Of a stretch of DNA of 64,000 nucleotides, positions 1-7,742 are shown one piece after another. The notes below the pieces were generated by a model. It had not been told where the DNA came from, ran no database searches, and was given only the letters and a program-made list of their open reading frames with translations. Source of the DNA: Microbacterium salsuginis (GTDB lineage Bacteria > Actinomycetota > Actinomycetes > Actinomycetales > Microbacteriaceae); NCBI RefSeq assembly GCF_012524205.1, contig NZ_JABACI010000002.1, positions 62,001-126,000 on the forward strand. Reading direction: 5' to 3'. Position 1 is the stretch's first letter. Every line of letters starts with the position of its first letter. The translations under genes and the position numbers were made by a program.

Positions 1-490
1 TCAGAAAGCGGTACCGGATGCCGGAGCGCGAGGTGTGCCACCCCTGCGCCGGGTCCTCTCGCACCGCTCGCCATCCGTCGCGGTCCGGCGCACGGGTGTC
101 GCCGTCCACCTCGACGTCGAGCTCGGTCACCTCCAGGCGATCCGCCACCGAGATCGCCTCGCGATAGAGCTGGCCGCCGCCGATGATCCAGATGCGCTCG
201 GGATCGTCGGAGCCGGCCGCGGCGAGCGCGGCCTCGAGCGAGCCGGCGCGCTCGGCTCCGTCATCCGTCCAGTCCTCCTGGCGCGTCACGACGATGTTGC
301 GTCGCCCGGGCAGCGGGCGGAAGCGGTCGGGGAACGACTCCCAGGTGCGCCGTCCCATGACGACGGGAGCGCCCATCGTGACGGTCTTGAAGTGCGCCAT
401 GTCTTCGGGGACGTGCCACGGCATGCCGCCGTCGGCGCCGATCACGCCGTCGGCCGCCTCGGCCCAGATCATCCCGACCGGGGCGGTCAT
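1..490 (-). CDS. folA: dihydrofolate reductase, 3' end cut by window edge
   Basis: It should reduce dihydrofolate to tetrahydrofolate with NADPH in the cytoplasm, regenerating the folate that thymidylate synthase oxidises. The first 163 codons are visible, starting at ATG 490-488, and the frame is still open at base 1; the usual length is about 160-170 residues, so only a few codons are missing. Family motifs are clear: [17 protein letters not shown] near residues 15-31 with the catalytic-type acid Asp30, the NADPH-binding stretch MGRRTWESF, and [13 protein letters not shown] further on. The start overlaps the thyA stop as ATGA, so the two are translationally coupled, a common thyA-folA arrangement. 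A trailing TGA at bases 3-1 is out of frame and is not the stop. Confidence 0.95.
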   Translation of the reverse strand, partial: MTAPVGMIWAEAADGVIGADGGMPWHVPEDMAHFKTVTMGAPVVMGRRTWESFPDRFRPLPGRRNIVVTRQEDWTDDGAERAGSLEAALAAAGSDDPERIWIIGGGQLYREAISVADRLEVTELDVEVDGDTRAPDRDGWRAVREDPAQGWHTSRSGIRYRFL

Positions 491-1296
491 ACCGCGACGG
501 CGCCGCGGATCGCGGGATGGTGCTGGTAGTCCTCCAGGACGAAGTCCTCGTACGTGTAGTCGAAGATCGACTCGGGCTTGCGGGTGATGCGCAGCGCCGG
601 GTACGGGTACGGCTCGCGGGTGAGCTGCTCGCGAACCTGATCGAGATGGTTGTCGTAGATGTGGCAGTCGCCGCCCGTCCACACGAAGTCACCCGGCTCG
701 AGGCCGGCTTGCTGCGCGATCATGAGCGTCAGCAGCGCGTACGAGGCGATGTTGAAGGGAACACCGAGGAAGAGATCGGCGCTGCGCTGATACAGCTGGC
801 ACGACAGCTTTCCGTCGGCGACGTAGAACTGGAACAGGGCGTGGCAGGGCGCCAGTGCCATGTCGGGGATGTCGGCGGGATTCCACGCCGACACGATCAG
901 CCGGCGGGAGTCCGGATTCGACCGGATCTGATCGAGCACCTGCGAGATCTGGTCGATCTGCTCGCCGGACGGAGTCGGCCACGAGCGCCACTGCACTCCG
1001 TAGACGGGCCCCAGCTCTCCTTCGGCGTCGGCCCACTCATCCCAGATGGTGACGCCGTTCTCCTGCAGCCACCGGACGTTCGACTCGCCACGGAGGAACC
1101 ACAGCAGTTCATAGGCGATCGACTTGAAGTGCACGCGCTTGGTCGTGATCAGGGGGAAGCCCTGCGAAAGATCGAAGCGGATCTGGCGCCCGAACGAGCT
1201 CGTGGTGCCGGTGCCGGTGCGGTCCGACTTGTGCGTGCCGTGCTCGAGCACATCGCGCAGCAGGTCCTCGTACGGGGTCGGGATCGGCGTCGTCAC
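487..1296 (-). CDS. thyA: thymidylate synthase
   Basis: It methylates dUMP to dTMP using methylenetetrahydrofolate. The product is 269 residues (E. coli ThyA has 264). The phosphate-binding RTGTGT lies near residues 26-31, and the nucleophile Cys151 sits in [11 protein letters not shown], followed by [14 protein letters not shown]. An open frame continues to ATG 1362, but I prefer GTG 1296: it follows a TATCGT box by 7 nt, the leaderless pattern seen throughout this window, and the extra 22 residues would extend beyond the conserved N terminus. It is the first gene of a two-gene operon with folA (4-bp overlap) and is divergent from the thioredoxin gene at 1404. Confidence 0.96.
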   Translation of the reverse strand: MTTPIPTPYEDLLRDVLEHGTHKSDRTGTGTTSSFGRQIRFDLSQGFPLITTKRVHFKSIAYELLWFLRGESNVRWLQENGVTIWDEWADAEGELGPVYGVQWRSWPTPSGEQIDQISQVLDQIRSNPDSRRLIVSAWNPADIPDMALAPCHALFQFYVADGKLSCQLYQRSADLFLGVPFNIASYALLTLMIAQQAGLEPGDFVWTGGDCHIYDNHLDQVREQLTREPYPYPALRITRKPESIFDYTYEDFVLEDYQHHPAIRGAVAV

Positions 1297-1303
1297 GGCT
1301 GCC

Positions 1304-1309
1304 ACGATA
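1304..1309 (-). promoter_or_regulatory. -10 box of thyA
   Basis: TATCGT on the minus strand lies 7 nt before GTG 1296, implying a leaderless thyA-folA transcript. Confidence 0.45.
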
Positions 1310-1389
1310 CCCGCGCCGGAGCCGGCGGGGGTCAGCCGCGGCGGGATGTCATCTTCCGCCATTGCGCCCAGCTCGAGCCCGAAAGGGGT

Positions 1390-1395
1390 TAGCCT
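1390..1395 (+). promoter_or_regulatory. -10 box of thioredoxin operon
   Basis: TAGCCT lies 8 nt before GTG 1404. No Shine-Dalgarno sequence is visible, so the transcript is probably leaderless or has a leader of 1-2 nt. Confidence 0.5.
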
Positions 1396-1403
1396 GATCT
1401 GCT

Positions 1404-1841
1404 GTGACCCTGGTCGGTGCTCTGATCGCCCTCGCCGTGCTGCTCGCGGCGACGGTGGCCCTCGGCGTCCTCCTCAATTGGAGCCAGTCCCGGCCCCGTC
1501 GCGACATCGCCCATGAGGTGGTCGAACCGCACCGCCTCGGGGCCGACGCCCTCGGCGAGTCCGCCACCCTGCTGCAGTTCAGCACCGAGATGTGCGCCCG
1601 CTGCCCCGGCGTGCACCGCACGCTCTCGACGATCGCCGACAGCCACCCGGGGGTGCGCCACCTCGACATCGACCTGACGCACCGCCCCGACATCGCGAAG
1701 CACTTCCATGTGCTCCAGACGCCGACCACTCTCGTGCTCGATCGCCACGGCGTCGTCCAGACCCGGTTCGGCGGCATCCCGAGCCGCGATGTGCTCGAGC
1801 TGGAGCTGAAGCGCCTCACCGCCGAGAACGCGAATGTCTGA
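1404..1841 (+). CDS. membrane-anchored thioredoxin-like protein
   Basis: Residues 3-24 form one hydrophobic N-terminal segment with no clear cleavage site, followed by a thioredoxin-like fold. The redox motif is Cys64-Ala-Arg-Cys67 (CARC) after LLQFSTEM. The family cis-proline is seen in LQTPTTLVL. The length of 145 residues suits one anchor plus one thioredoxin domain. Orientation of the soluble domain is inferred, not shown. The stop overlaps the ATG of the DUF4395 gene by 8 bp, and an OsmC peroxidase gene follows, so this appears to be a small thiol-redox cluster. The substrate is unknown. Confidence 0.85.
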   Translation: MTLVGALIALAVLLAATVALGVLLNWSQSRPRRDIAHEVVEPHRLGADALGESATLLQFSTEMCARCPGVHRTLSTIADSHPGVRHLDIDLTHRPDIAKHFHVLQTPTTLVLDRHGVVQTRFGGIPSRDVLELELKRLTAENANV

Positions 1842-2442
1842 CCGACCGGATGCCGCGTCTCGGCGCGGCATCGACCCGCGCGGACCCCGCTTCGCCGCCG
1901 CCATCACATCCGCGCTGCTGCTGATCGTGGTGTTCCTCGGACTCACCGGACTCTCGACGGCACAGCTGCCCGATGGCCGGATGCTTTCCGTCCCGTGGCT
2001 CGATCAGTCGATGGATTTCGCGTATGTGGCGGGAAAGCCCGCCTGGCTGATCACGTTCGCCAGCCCACTCCAGCGCTTCCTCGACCCCGCGTTCCTGCTC
2101 CTGCTCGTGGCGGCGCTGCTGTTCCTGTGGGGCGTCCTCTCGCCGCGCACCGCACCGTGGGGCGTGCTGTACCGCAAGACCGTCGCGCCGCGCCTGGCGC
2201 CCCCGACCGAGCTCGAGGACCCGCGTCCGCCGCGCTTCGCCCAGGGCGTGGGCCTCTTCGTCGCGGTCGTGGGCCTTGTCCTCCACCTGGCAGGGGTCCC
2301 CTGGGCACTGACGATCGCCGCGGCCGCCGCGTTCGTGGCGGCCTTCCTCAACGCCGTCTTCGGATTGTGCCTGGGCTGCCAGCTCTACCTGGTCCTGCAG
2401 CGGGCCGGCATCGTCGGCCGGGCGAGCCCGCGCTCAGCGTGA
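1834..2442 (+). CDS. DUF4395 integral membrane protein
   Basis: The 202-residue product has about four hydrophobic segments (near residues 21-43, 83-105, 139-155 and 158-180) and a conserved-looking Cys pair in GLCLGCQLYLVL close to the C terminus. This matches DUF4395 proteins, which often sit beside thioredoxin or sulfurtransferase genes in actinobacteria. Its start lies inside the thioredoxin gene (8-bp overlap). I infer that the membrane Cys pair exchanges electrons or sulfur with the neighbouring thioredoxin; no biochemical role is established for the family that I can state. Confidence 0.8.
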   Translation: MSDRPDAASRRGIDPRGPRFAAAITSALLLIVVFLGLTGLSTAQLPDGRMLSVPWLDQSMDFAYVAGKPAWLITFASPLQRFLDPAFLLLLVAALLFLWGVLSPRTAPWGVLYRKTVAPRLAPPTELEDPRPPRFAQGVGLFVAVVGLVLHLAGVPWALTIAAAAAFVAAFLNAVFGLCLGCQLYLVLQRAGIVGRASPRSA

Positions 2443-2492
2443 TCGACTCCTCGAGCACCGTCAACCCGTCGCGCCGCGGCATCCGTCGCCGT

Positions 2493-2498
2493 TAGGCT
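2493..2498 (+). promoter_or_regulatory. -10 box of OsmC gene
   Basis: TAGGCT lies about 50 nt before ATG 2548. The leader carries a GAGGAGG Shine-Dalgarno sequence just before the start. Confidence 0.45.
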
Positions 2499-2547
2499 GA
2501 CCGCGAAGCGCCCGGTGGTCGGGCGCACCACGATCGAGGAGGCCCCC

Positions 2548-2973
2548 ATGACCGTCACGAGCGAAGCCACCACCGCCTGGAAGGGCGGCCTTGCCGACGG
2601 ATCGGGCGAGGTGTCGTTCGTGTCGTCGGGGCTGGGCACCTTCGACGTCAACTGGAAGGCCCGCAGCGAGGGGTCGACCACGGTGACGACTCCCGAAGAG
2701 CTCATTGCGGCCGCGCACTCGTCCTGCTTCAGCATGGCGCTCTCGCACGCGCTCGCAGAGAACGGCACGCCCCCGGAGTCCATCGACACGACCGCGTCGG
2801 TCACCTTCAAGCCCGGTACGGGCATCACCGGCAGCCACCTCAACGTCAACGCCGTCGTCCCGGGACTCGAGCCCGAGGACTTCGAGCGCATCGCCCAGGG
2901 CGCGAAGACCGGATGCCCCGTCTCGCAGGCCCTCGCGGGCATCGAGATCACACTCGAGGCGACGCTTGCCTGA
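2548..2973 (+). CDS. OsmC/Ohr-family peroxidase
   Basis: The family reduces organic hydroperoxides through two reactive cysteines. Both are present: one in AAHSSCFSMALS (near residue 60) and one in KTGCPVSQAL (near residue 125). The product has 141 residues, normal for OsmC. I chose ATG 2548 because GAGGAGG lies just upstream; an in-frame GTG at 2515 lacks a ribosome site. The N-terminal form resembles the OsmC subfamily rather than Ohr. It follows the thioredoxin/DUF4395 pair and overlaps the start of the epimerase gene, fitting oxidative-stress protection. Confidence 0.92.
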   Translation: MTVTSEATTAWKGGLADGSGEVSFVSSGLGTFDVNWKARSEGSTTVTTPEELIAAAHSSCFSMALSHALAENGTPPESIDTTASVTFKPGTGITGSHLNVNAVVPGLEPEDFERIAQGAKTGCPVSQALAGIEITLEATLA

Positions 2974-3889
2974 ACCCGCAGCGGATGCCGCCCGCCGCAT
3001 CGTCGTGGCGGGGGCATCCGGTCTGATCGGGAGCGCCCTGGTCGACAGCCTCCGCGCGGACGGCGTGCGGATCACGACGCTCGTGCGCCGTCCCGCGGAA
3101 TCCCCCGACGAGGTCGAGTGGCTCACCGACGACCGTCCGCTGGACCCGGGCGTACTCGACGGGGCCACGGCCGTCGTCGGCCTGAACGGGGCGAGCATCG
3201 GGCGCTTCCCGTGGACGCCCGCTTACAAGAACACCCTGCTGTGGTCCCGCATCACGCCGACGCAGGCTCTCGCGCGCGCCATCCGGCAGCTGGGAACGGA
3301 TGCCCCGGCCTTCGTGTCCGCGTCGGCCGTGGGCTACTACGGCTCGGCGCCGGGAGTGCGTCTCACGGAGCGGTCGGAGCGCGGTGAGACCTTCCTCGCC
3401 GATCTGTGCGGTGAGTGGGAGGGCGCGGCGCGGGCCGCGGGCGATCATGCGCGGGTCGCACTGCTGCGCACGGCGCCGGTGGTCCATCGCGACGGCGTGC
3501 TGGCTCCCCTGCTCCTGCTGACGAAGGCGGGGCTCAGCGGGCCCATCGGCCGGGGCACGCAGGTGTGGCCATGGATCTCGCTCGAGGACGAGGTGCGTGC
3601 GATCCGCCACGTCATCGACGCCGGGATGGACGGCCCCGTCAACCTGAGCGGACCGACGCGCGCCACGGCGAACGATCTCGGATTCGCTCTCGCAGTGCGG
3701 ATGAACCGGCCGTTCCTGGTAAGGGCGCCGGAGTGGGGCATGAAGCTGGTGCTCGGCCGTGACGCGACGGAGGCGATCCTCACCGCCGACATGCACGTCG
3801 TACCTGACGTACTCGAGGGCAGCGGTTTCGGGTTCCGCCATGCCACGGTCGAGGCTGCGGTCGCCGCCGCGGTGCCCGCGGCATCCTGA
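2966..3889 (+). CDS. TIGR01777-type NAD(P)-binding epimerase (DUF1731 C terminus)
   Basis: The product of about 307 residues is a short-chain-dehydrogenase-like protein of the YfcH/TIGR01777 group. The Rossmann glycine motif is VVAGASGLIGSAL near the N terminus. The family signature region SASAVGYYG is present, and the C-terminal part has the DUF1731 character (VRAPEWGMKLVLG, DVLEGSGFGFRH). The proposed start is TTG 2966, which overlaps the OsmC stop and has GAGG 6 nt upstream. No ATG or GTG is better placed. The substrate of the family is unknown; a role in sugar-nucleotide or envelope metabolism is only inferred from the fold. Confidence 0.88.
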   Translation: MPEPAADAARRIVVAGASGLIGSALVDSLRADGVRITTLVRRPAESPDEVEWLTDDRPLDPGVLDGATAVVGLNGASIGRFPWTPAYKNTLLWSRITPTQALARAIRQLGTDAPAFVSASAVGYYGSAPGVRLTERSERGETFLADLCGEWEGAARAAGDHARVALLRTAPVVHRDGVLAPLLLLTKAGLSGPIGRGTQVWPWISLEDEVRAIRHVIDAGMDGPVNLSGPTRATANDLGFALAVRMNRPFLVRAPEWGMKLVLGRDATEAILTADMHVVPDVLEGSGFGFRHATVEAAVAAAVPAAS

Positions 3890-3899
3890 TCACCGCGCG

Positions 3900-4349
3900 T
3901 CAGCGTGCGGGGTCGGCGCGTTCGAGCCGGATCGCGGTGCGCACGGCCTCGCGGGCGCGTCGACGGTCGCCCGCCGCGTCGTACGCGAGGCCGAGTCGGT
4001 ACCAGGCGCGCCAGTCGTCCGGATGCGATTCGACGTCGGCCCGATACGCCGGGAACACGGCATCACCGTCGGCGCGCGCGACCCGGCCGCTCGGCAGCAG
4101 CGTCACCTCGTCCTGCGGCAGCGCGCCCTCCGCCTCCAGCCGGCGGCCGAGCTGCTGCGCCCTGATCCCGAACCACAGCTCCCGCACCAGGGCCCAGACG
4201 GCGATGATGGGCAGCACCAGCAGCGCGATCCCGAGGCCGATGCCCACCGGATCGCCGCTCACCAGCAGCAGCCACGCCCGCTGACCGACCAGCGCGATGT
4301 ACAGCGCGAGCAGCACCGCCATGACGGCGACGCCGATGCGTGCGCTCAT
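3900..4349 (-). CDS. small membrane protein with a C-terminal TPR-like helix pair
   Basis: The 149-residue product has two N-terminal transmembrane segments (about residues 6-30 and 35-58), a charged linker, and near the C terminus one tetratricopeptide-like unit (DWRAWYRLGLAYDAAGDRRRA). Its ATG overlaps the dapB stop as ATGA, so it is co-translated with dapB, although no lysine-pathway role is visible. I do not recognise a specific family. It may be a small scaffold; function unknown. Confidence 0.8.
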   Translation of the reverse strand: MSARIGVAVMAVLLALYIALVGQRAWLLLVSGDPVGIGLGIALLVLPIIAVWALVRELWFGIRAQQLGRRLEAEGALPQDEVTLLPSGRVARADGDAVFPAYRADVESHPDDWRAWYRLGLAYDAAGDRRRAREAVRTAIRLERADPAR

Positions 4350-5164
4350 GCGCTCGTGGTCCGGGCGACCTGACCCGGCACGCCTCCCTCGTCCACGGGC
4401 GGCTGGGGCGCCACAGCGGGCGCGGCCCGGCCGATGCCGATGTCGATCAGGCTGTCGAGGCCGACGACGACTCCGCGCGCGTCGCGGGCCGCGCCGAGGG
4501 CGAGACGGATGCCGGGGGCATAGGCGAGCGCCGGCTCCACGGTGTCGTGCACGATCGTGAGCGACTCCCCCGCACCGGACAGGATGGTCTCCTGCCGCGC
4601 CACGACACCCGGCCGGCGCAGCGAATGCACGGGCACGCTGGCCACCTGCTGCCCTCGGGCACGCTGATCCACGTGGGGAGACTCGACCGGTCCGACTGCT
4701 TCGCGTGCCGCGGCGATCAGCTCGGCGGTGCGGACCGCCGTGCCGCTGGGCGAGTCGATCTTCGTCTCGCGATGCGCCTCGACGATCTCGATCGACGGGA
4801 AGAACGGCGCCGCCGCGGCGGCGAGCGCCGAGCCGAGCACCGAGCCCAGGGAGAAGTTCGGGATGAAGACGGCGCCCGTGCCGGCGGCGTCGGCGAGCGG
4901 CCGGATGAGCGCGATGCGCTCGGCGGACCAGCCGGACGTGCCCACCAGCACATTGATGCCCCGCTCGATCGCGGCGCGCACGACGTCGATCGAGACCGCC
5001 GGGGTCGAGGCGTCGACCACGAGGTCCGCCCCCGCCAGCTCCGACAGCTCGGAACGGGACGACAGCACGGCCGCGACCTCGTATCCGGGCTCGGCCTCCA
5101 CCACGTCGCGGATGATTCCGCCGAGCTTGCCGGTGCCGCCCACGATGGCCACGCGCGTCGTCAT
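4346..5164 (-). CDS. dapB: 4-hydroxy-tetrahydrodipicolinate reductase
   Basis: It reduces hydroxy-tetrahydrodipicolinate in the diaminopimelate/lysine pathway using NAD(P)H. The nucleotide-binding motif VAIVGGTGKLGG is at residues 5-16. The catalytic pair is His131 and Lys135 in EAHRETKIDSPSGTA. The second histidine of the usual EAHH motif is Arg132 here. The product has 272 residues (E. coli has 273). ATG 5164 is preceded by TAGGAT at 7 nt and also by GGAGG, so either leaderless or conventional initiation is possible. An upstream in-frame extension to 5272 has no support. A small membrane protein is coupled downstream. Confidence 0.94.
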   Translation of the reverse strand: MTTRVAIVGGTGKLGGIIRDVVEAEPGYEVAAVLSSRSELSELAGADLVVDASTPAVSIDVVRAAIERGINVLVGTSGWSAERIALIRPLADAAGTGAVFIPNFSLGSVLGSALAAAAAPFFPSIEIVEAHRETKIDSPSGTAVRTAELIAAAREAVGPVESPHVDQRARGQQVASVPVHSLRRPGVVARQETILSGAGESLTIVHDTVEPALAYAPGIRLALGAARDARGVVVGLDSLIDIGIGRAAPAVAPQPPVDEGGVPGQVARTTSA

Positions 5165-5171
5165 GGCCTCC

Positions 5172-5177
5172 ATCCTA
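5172..5177 (-). promoter_or_regulatory. -10 box of dapB
   Basis: TAGGAT on the minus strand lies 7 nt before ATG 5164. Confidence 0.45.
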
Positions 5178-5215
5178 GGCGGGCAGGCACGACCGGCCGG
5201 GCGGGCGTCCGCGTC

Positions 5216-5221
5216 TACGCT
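5216..5221 (+). promoter_or_regulatory. -10 box of GNAT gene
   Basis: TACGCT lies 6 nt before GTG 5228 and 9 nt before GTG 5231. Confidence 0.45.
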
Positions 5222-5230
5222 GGTGGTGTG

Positions 5231-5731
5231 GTGACCCTGCGCCCCTCCCCCGTCGACGCCGCCGATGCCCATGAGCTCCTCGCGGAGTACTTCCGCTCGA
5301 GGACCGAGGGCTTCGCCGAGATCGACGTCTCATACACGACGACGTTCCCCGATCGCGCCGCGTTCGAACCGCCGCGCGGCGTGTTCATCGTGCTGGACGA
5401 CGACGAGGGCGCGGCGGTCGGCTGCGGAGGCATCCGTCGGCTGCCGCCCGGACCGCACGGGATGCGCTACGAGGTGAAGCACCTCTATCTGCGCCCGCAG
5501 ACCCGCGGGCGGGGCTGCGGACGCCTGCTCATGGACGAACTCGAGTCCCGCGCGCGGGAGCTCGGCGCACGCGAGCTCGTGCTCGACACCCACCACTCCC
5601 TCGAGGCGGCCGCCGCCCTCTACGCGCGGACCGGATTCGTGACGATCCCCCGCTACAACGACAACCCCAACGCCTCCCGCTGGTACAGCAAGGCGCTCGG
5701 CGAGGACGGAGCGGAGCCGCCTCTGCCGTAG
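5231..5731 (+). CDS. GNAT-family N-acetyltransferase
   Basis: The 166-residue product is a single GNAT domain. The acetyl-CoA pyrophosphate loop is the stretch LRPQTRGRGCGRLLM near residues 87-100 (the R/Q-x-x-G-x-G/A pattern), followed by a helix and the typical C-terminal AAALYARTGFVTIPRYNDNP. The acceptor substrate cannot be told from the sequence. Two adjacent in-frame GTGs (5228, 5231) sit 6-9 nt after a TACGCT box, so the transcript is probably leaderless. It is divergent from dapB and convergent with the ABC permease gene, with only 5 bp between stops. Confidence 0.88.
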   Translation: MTLRPSPVDAADAHELLAEYFRSRTEGFAEIDVSYTTTFPDRAAFEPPRGVFIVLDDDEGAAVGCGGIRRLPPGPHGMRYEVKHLYLRPQTRGRGCGRLLMDELESRARELGARELVLDTHHSLEAAAALYARTGFVTIPRYNDNPNASRWYSKALGEDGAEPPLP

Positions 5732-5736
5732 CCCCG

Positions 5737-7068
5737 TCAGCCGGCGCGCAGCGCGCTGACCGGCTCGATACGCGCCGCCCGCCGCGCCGGGATCCCACCG
5801 GCGACCAGGCCGACGACGGCGCCCAGGAGCGCGCCGCCGATCGCGACCAGCGGGTCGACGATCGGCGTCCATTGCTGCGCGAGTGAGACGCCCACGACCG
5901 CGATGACGCCGATGGATGCCCCGATCAGGCCGCCGAGGAGTCCGATCACGATCGATTCGATGATGAACTGCCCGGCGATCTGGCGCCCGGTCGAGCCCAG
6001 CGCGCGGCGCAGGCCGATCTCGGGCGTGCGCTCCATCACGGTGAGCATCGTGACGTTCGCGATGCCCAGACCGCCGGCGAGCAGGACGATACCCCCGAGG
6101 ATCAGGAACACGATGTTCACGTCGGCCTGCACGCTGTCGCCGAGTTCCGAACGCGACGACGGGGCCGACACGTCGAACGAGTCGGGCGCGTCGGGAGCGA
6201 GGGCAACGACGGCCTGCTCTGCCACCTGCTGCCCGGCGCCCGGGGCGATCCGGATGAGAAGCTCTTCGGCGGCACCCAGCGCGATGTCCGCGCGTGCGGT
6301 CGACATCGGCACCACCACGGCGTCCAGCAGGTCCGCCCGTCGCTCGGCCTCATCGAAGATGCCGATGACGGCATACGCCAGGCCCGCGATGAAGATCGAG
6401 GGCTGACTGTCGACCCGGTTGATGCCGAGCCGCTCTGCCGCGCGCTCGCCGAGCACGGCTACACGATCGGCGCGCGCGTTGTGCCCGGTGTCGAACATGC
6501 GGCCGGTCGCCAGCCGCCCGCCGGCGGCCTCCAGCAGGTCGGCCGTCGCGCCGAACAGGGGCGGCGGCGCCACCGCCGGCGCCGAGGGGTCGTTGACCGG
6601 AACGGCGGTGATCGTCTCGGTGCCGAGGTCGACCTCGCCGATCAGCGCTGCCGAGTCGACACCGACCAGGAGCGCCACCCGGTCTGCCGCATCCCAGGGC
6701 AGGCGCGACGTGGCGACGCTCGTCCCACTCGCCGTCTGCGCCGACGACGGCGCGATGACCACCTGCGTCGCCGCGACCGCGTCGAACTGACGGGCGATCT
6801 GCCCGGCCGTCGTCTGGGCGAATCCGAGGGTGGCCACGAGCGCGCCGATGCCCAGGACCGTTCCGAGCACTGTCATCACCAGTCGCGCCGGTCGCGTGCC
6901 GATGTCGGCGGTCGCCTCTGCCAGCAGATCGCCCATCGTGAAGCGGTCGGCGCGCGGCACCTTCGTCACCAGCGGTGACGCCGACATCGCGTCGTCGGGC
7001 GCTGGGTCCGCGGCATCCGGGGAGTCGGTGGGAACGGTGGCGTTCTCCTCGCCGATCGCGGTGGTCAT
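5737..7068 (-). CDS. MacB/FtsX-like ABC transporter permease
   Basis: This is the membrane subunit of an efflux-type ABC system. The 443-residue product has an N-terminal segment at about residues 62-84, a long extracytoplasmic MacB-like domain (about 90-300), then three C-terminal transmembrane helices around residues 320-430 containing the FtsX-family signature ERTPEIGLRRALGSTGRQI. One N-terminal plus three C-terminal helices is the MacB layout. The start overlaps the ATPase stop by 4 bp. It is the last gene of the lipoprotein-adaptor-ATPase-permease operon. The substrate is unknown. Confidence 0.9.
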   Translation of the reverse strand: MTTAIGEENATVPTDSPDAADPAPDDAMSASPLVTKVPRADRFTMGDLLAEATADIGTRPARLVMTVLGTVLGIGALVATLGFAQTTAGQIARQFDAVAATQVVIAPSSAQTASGTSVATSRLPWDAADRVALLVGVDSAALIGEVDLGTETITAVPVNDPSAPAVAPPPLFGATADLLEAAGGRLATGRMFDTGHNARADRVAVLGERAAERLGINRVDSQPSIFIAGLAYAVIGIFDEAERRADLLDAVVVPMSTARADIALGAAEELLIRIAPGAGQQVAEQAVVALAPDAPDSFDVSAPSSRSELGDSVQADVNIVFLILGGIVLLAGGLGIANVTMLTVMERTPEIGLRRALGSTGRQIAGQFIIESIVIGLLGGLIGASIGVIAVVGVSLAQQWTPIVDPLVAIGGALLGAVVGLVAGGIPARRAARIEPVSALRAG

Positions 7069-7742
7069 GCGACCTCCTGCAGACGGCCGTCCGCGATCCG
7101 GATGCTGCGGCCCGCGCGGGCGGCGACGGCAGGGTCGTGGGTGATCACGACCAGCGTCAGTCCATCGGCGTTCAGCTCGTCGAACAGATCGAGGACTCCT
7201 CCCGTCGTGTCGCCGTCGAGGTTGCCCGTCGGCTCGTCCGCGAGCACCAGGCTCGGACGGCTCACCACCGCACGGGCGACCGCGACGCGCTGCCGCTCAC
7301 CGCCCGAGAGCGTGCCGGGAAGAAAGTCGATGCGGTGCCCGAGGCCGACCCGCTCGAGCACCTCGCGCGCGCGCGGCTCGCGCTCGGCCCGCGCAACGCC
7401 GCTGTAGAGCATCGGCATCATCACGTTGTCGAGCACGCTCCGGCGCGCCAGCAGGTGGAAGGACTGGAACACGAATCCGATCCGGCGAGCACGGACGGCG
7501 GCGCGCTCATCCTCACCGAGTGCGCCGGTGAGGTGCCCCTCGATCCGGTACTCGCCGACACTCGGCCGGTCGAGCAGTCCGAGGATGTTCAGCATCGTGG
7601 ACTTGCCCGAGCCGCTCGGCCCCACGATCGAGACGTATTCCCCCGCCTCCACGCACAGGGAGGCGCCTTTCAGCGCCTGCACCTCGGGGGGTCCGGGAAA
7701 CGACCGTGTGACGTCGCGCAGCTCGATCAGGGGCGATGTCAT
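7065..7742 (-). CDS. ABC transporter ATP-binding protein (MacB/LolD type)
   Basis: The 225-residue ATPase has the complete set of motifs: Walker A GPSGSGKST near residues 41-49, Q-loop VFQSFHLLARRSV, signature LSGGERQRVAVARA, Walker B LVLADEPTGNLD and switch VITHD. It should energise the adjacent permease. Its start overlaps the adaptor gene by 4 bp and its end overlaps the permease gene by 4 bp, so the three are translationally coupled. Confidence 0.95.
   Translation of the reverse strand: MTSPLIELRDVTRSFPGPPEVQALKGASLCVEAGEYVSIVGPSGSGKSTMLNILGLLDRPSVGEYRIEGHLTGALGEDERAAVRARRIGFVFQSFHLLARRSVLDNVMMPMLYSGVARAEREPRAREVLERVGLGHRIDFLPGTLSGGERQRVAVARAVVSRPSLVLADEPTGNLDGDTTGGVLDLFDELNADGLTLVVITHDPAVAARAGRSIRIADGRLQEVA

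Noticed and set aside
1-3. TGA on the minus strand as the folA stop
   Set aside because: It is not in the folA frame (codons end at base 2), so the gene continues past the window edge.
1297-1362. ATG 1362 as the thyA start
   Set aside because: The additional 22 residues extend beyond the conserved ThyA N terminus, and a TATCGT box sits inside them with leaderless spacing to GTG 1296.
4340-5230. Long N-terminal extension of the GNAT frame back to 4340
   Set aside because: The extension is antisense to dapB; the promoter-like TACGCT box and GTG at 5228-5231 mark the real start.
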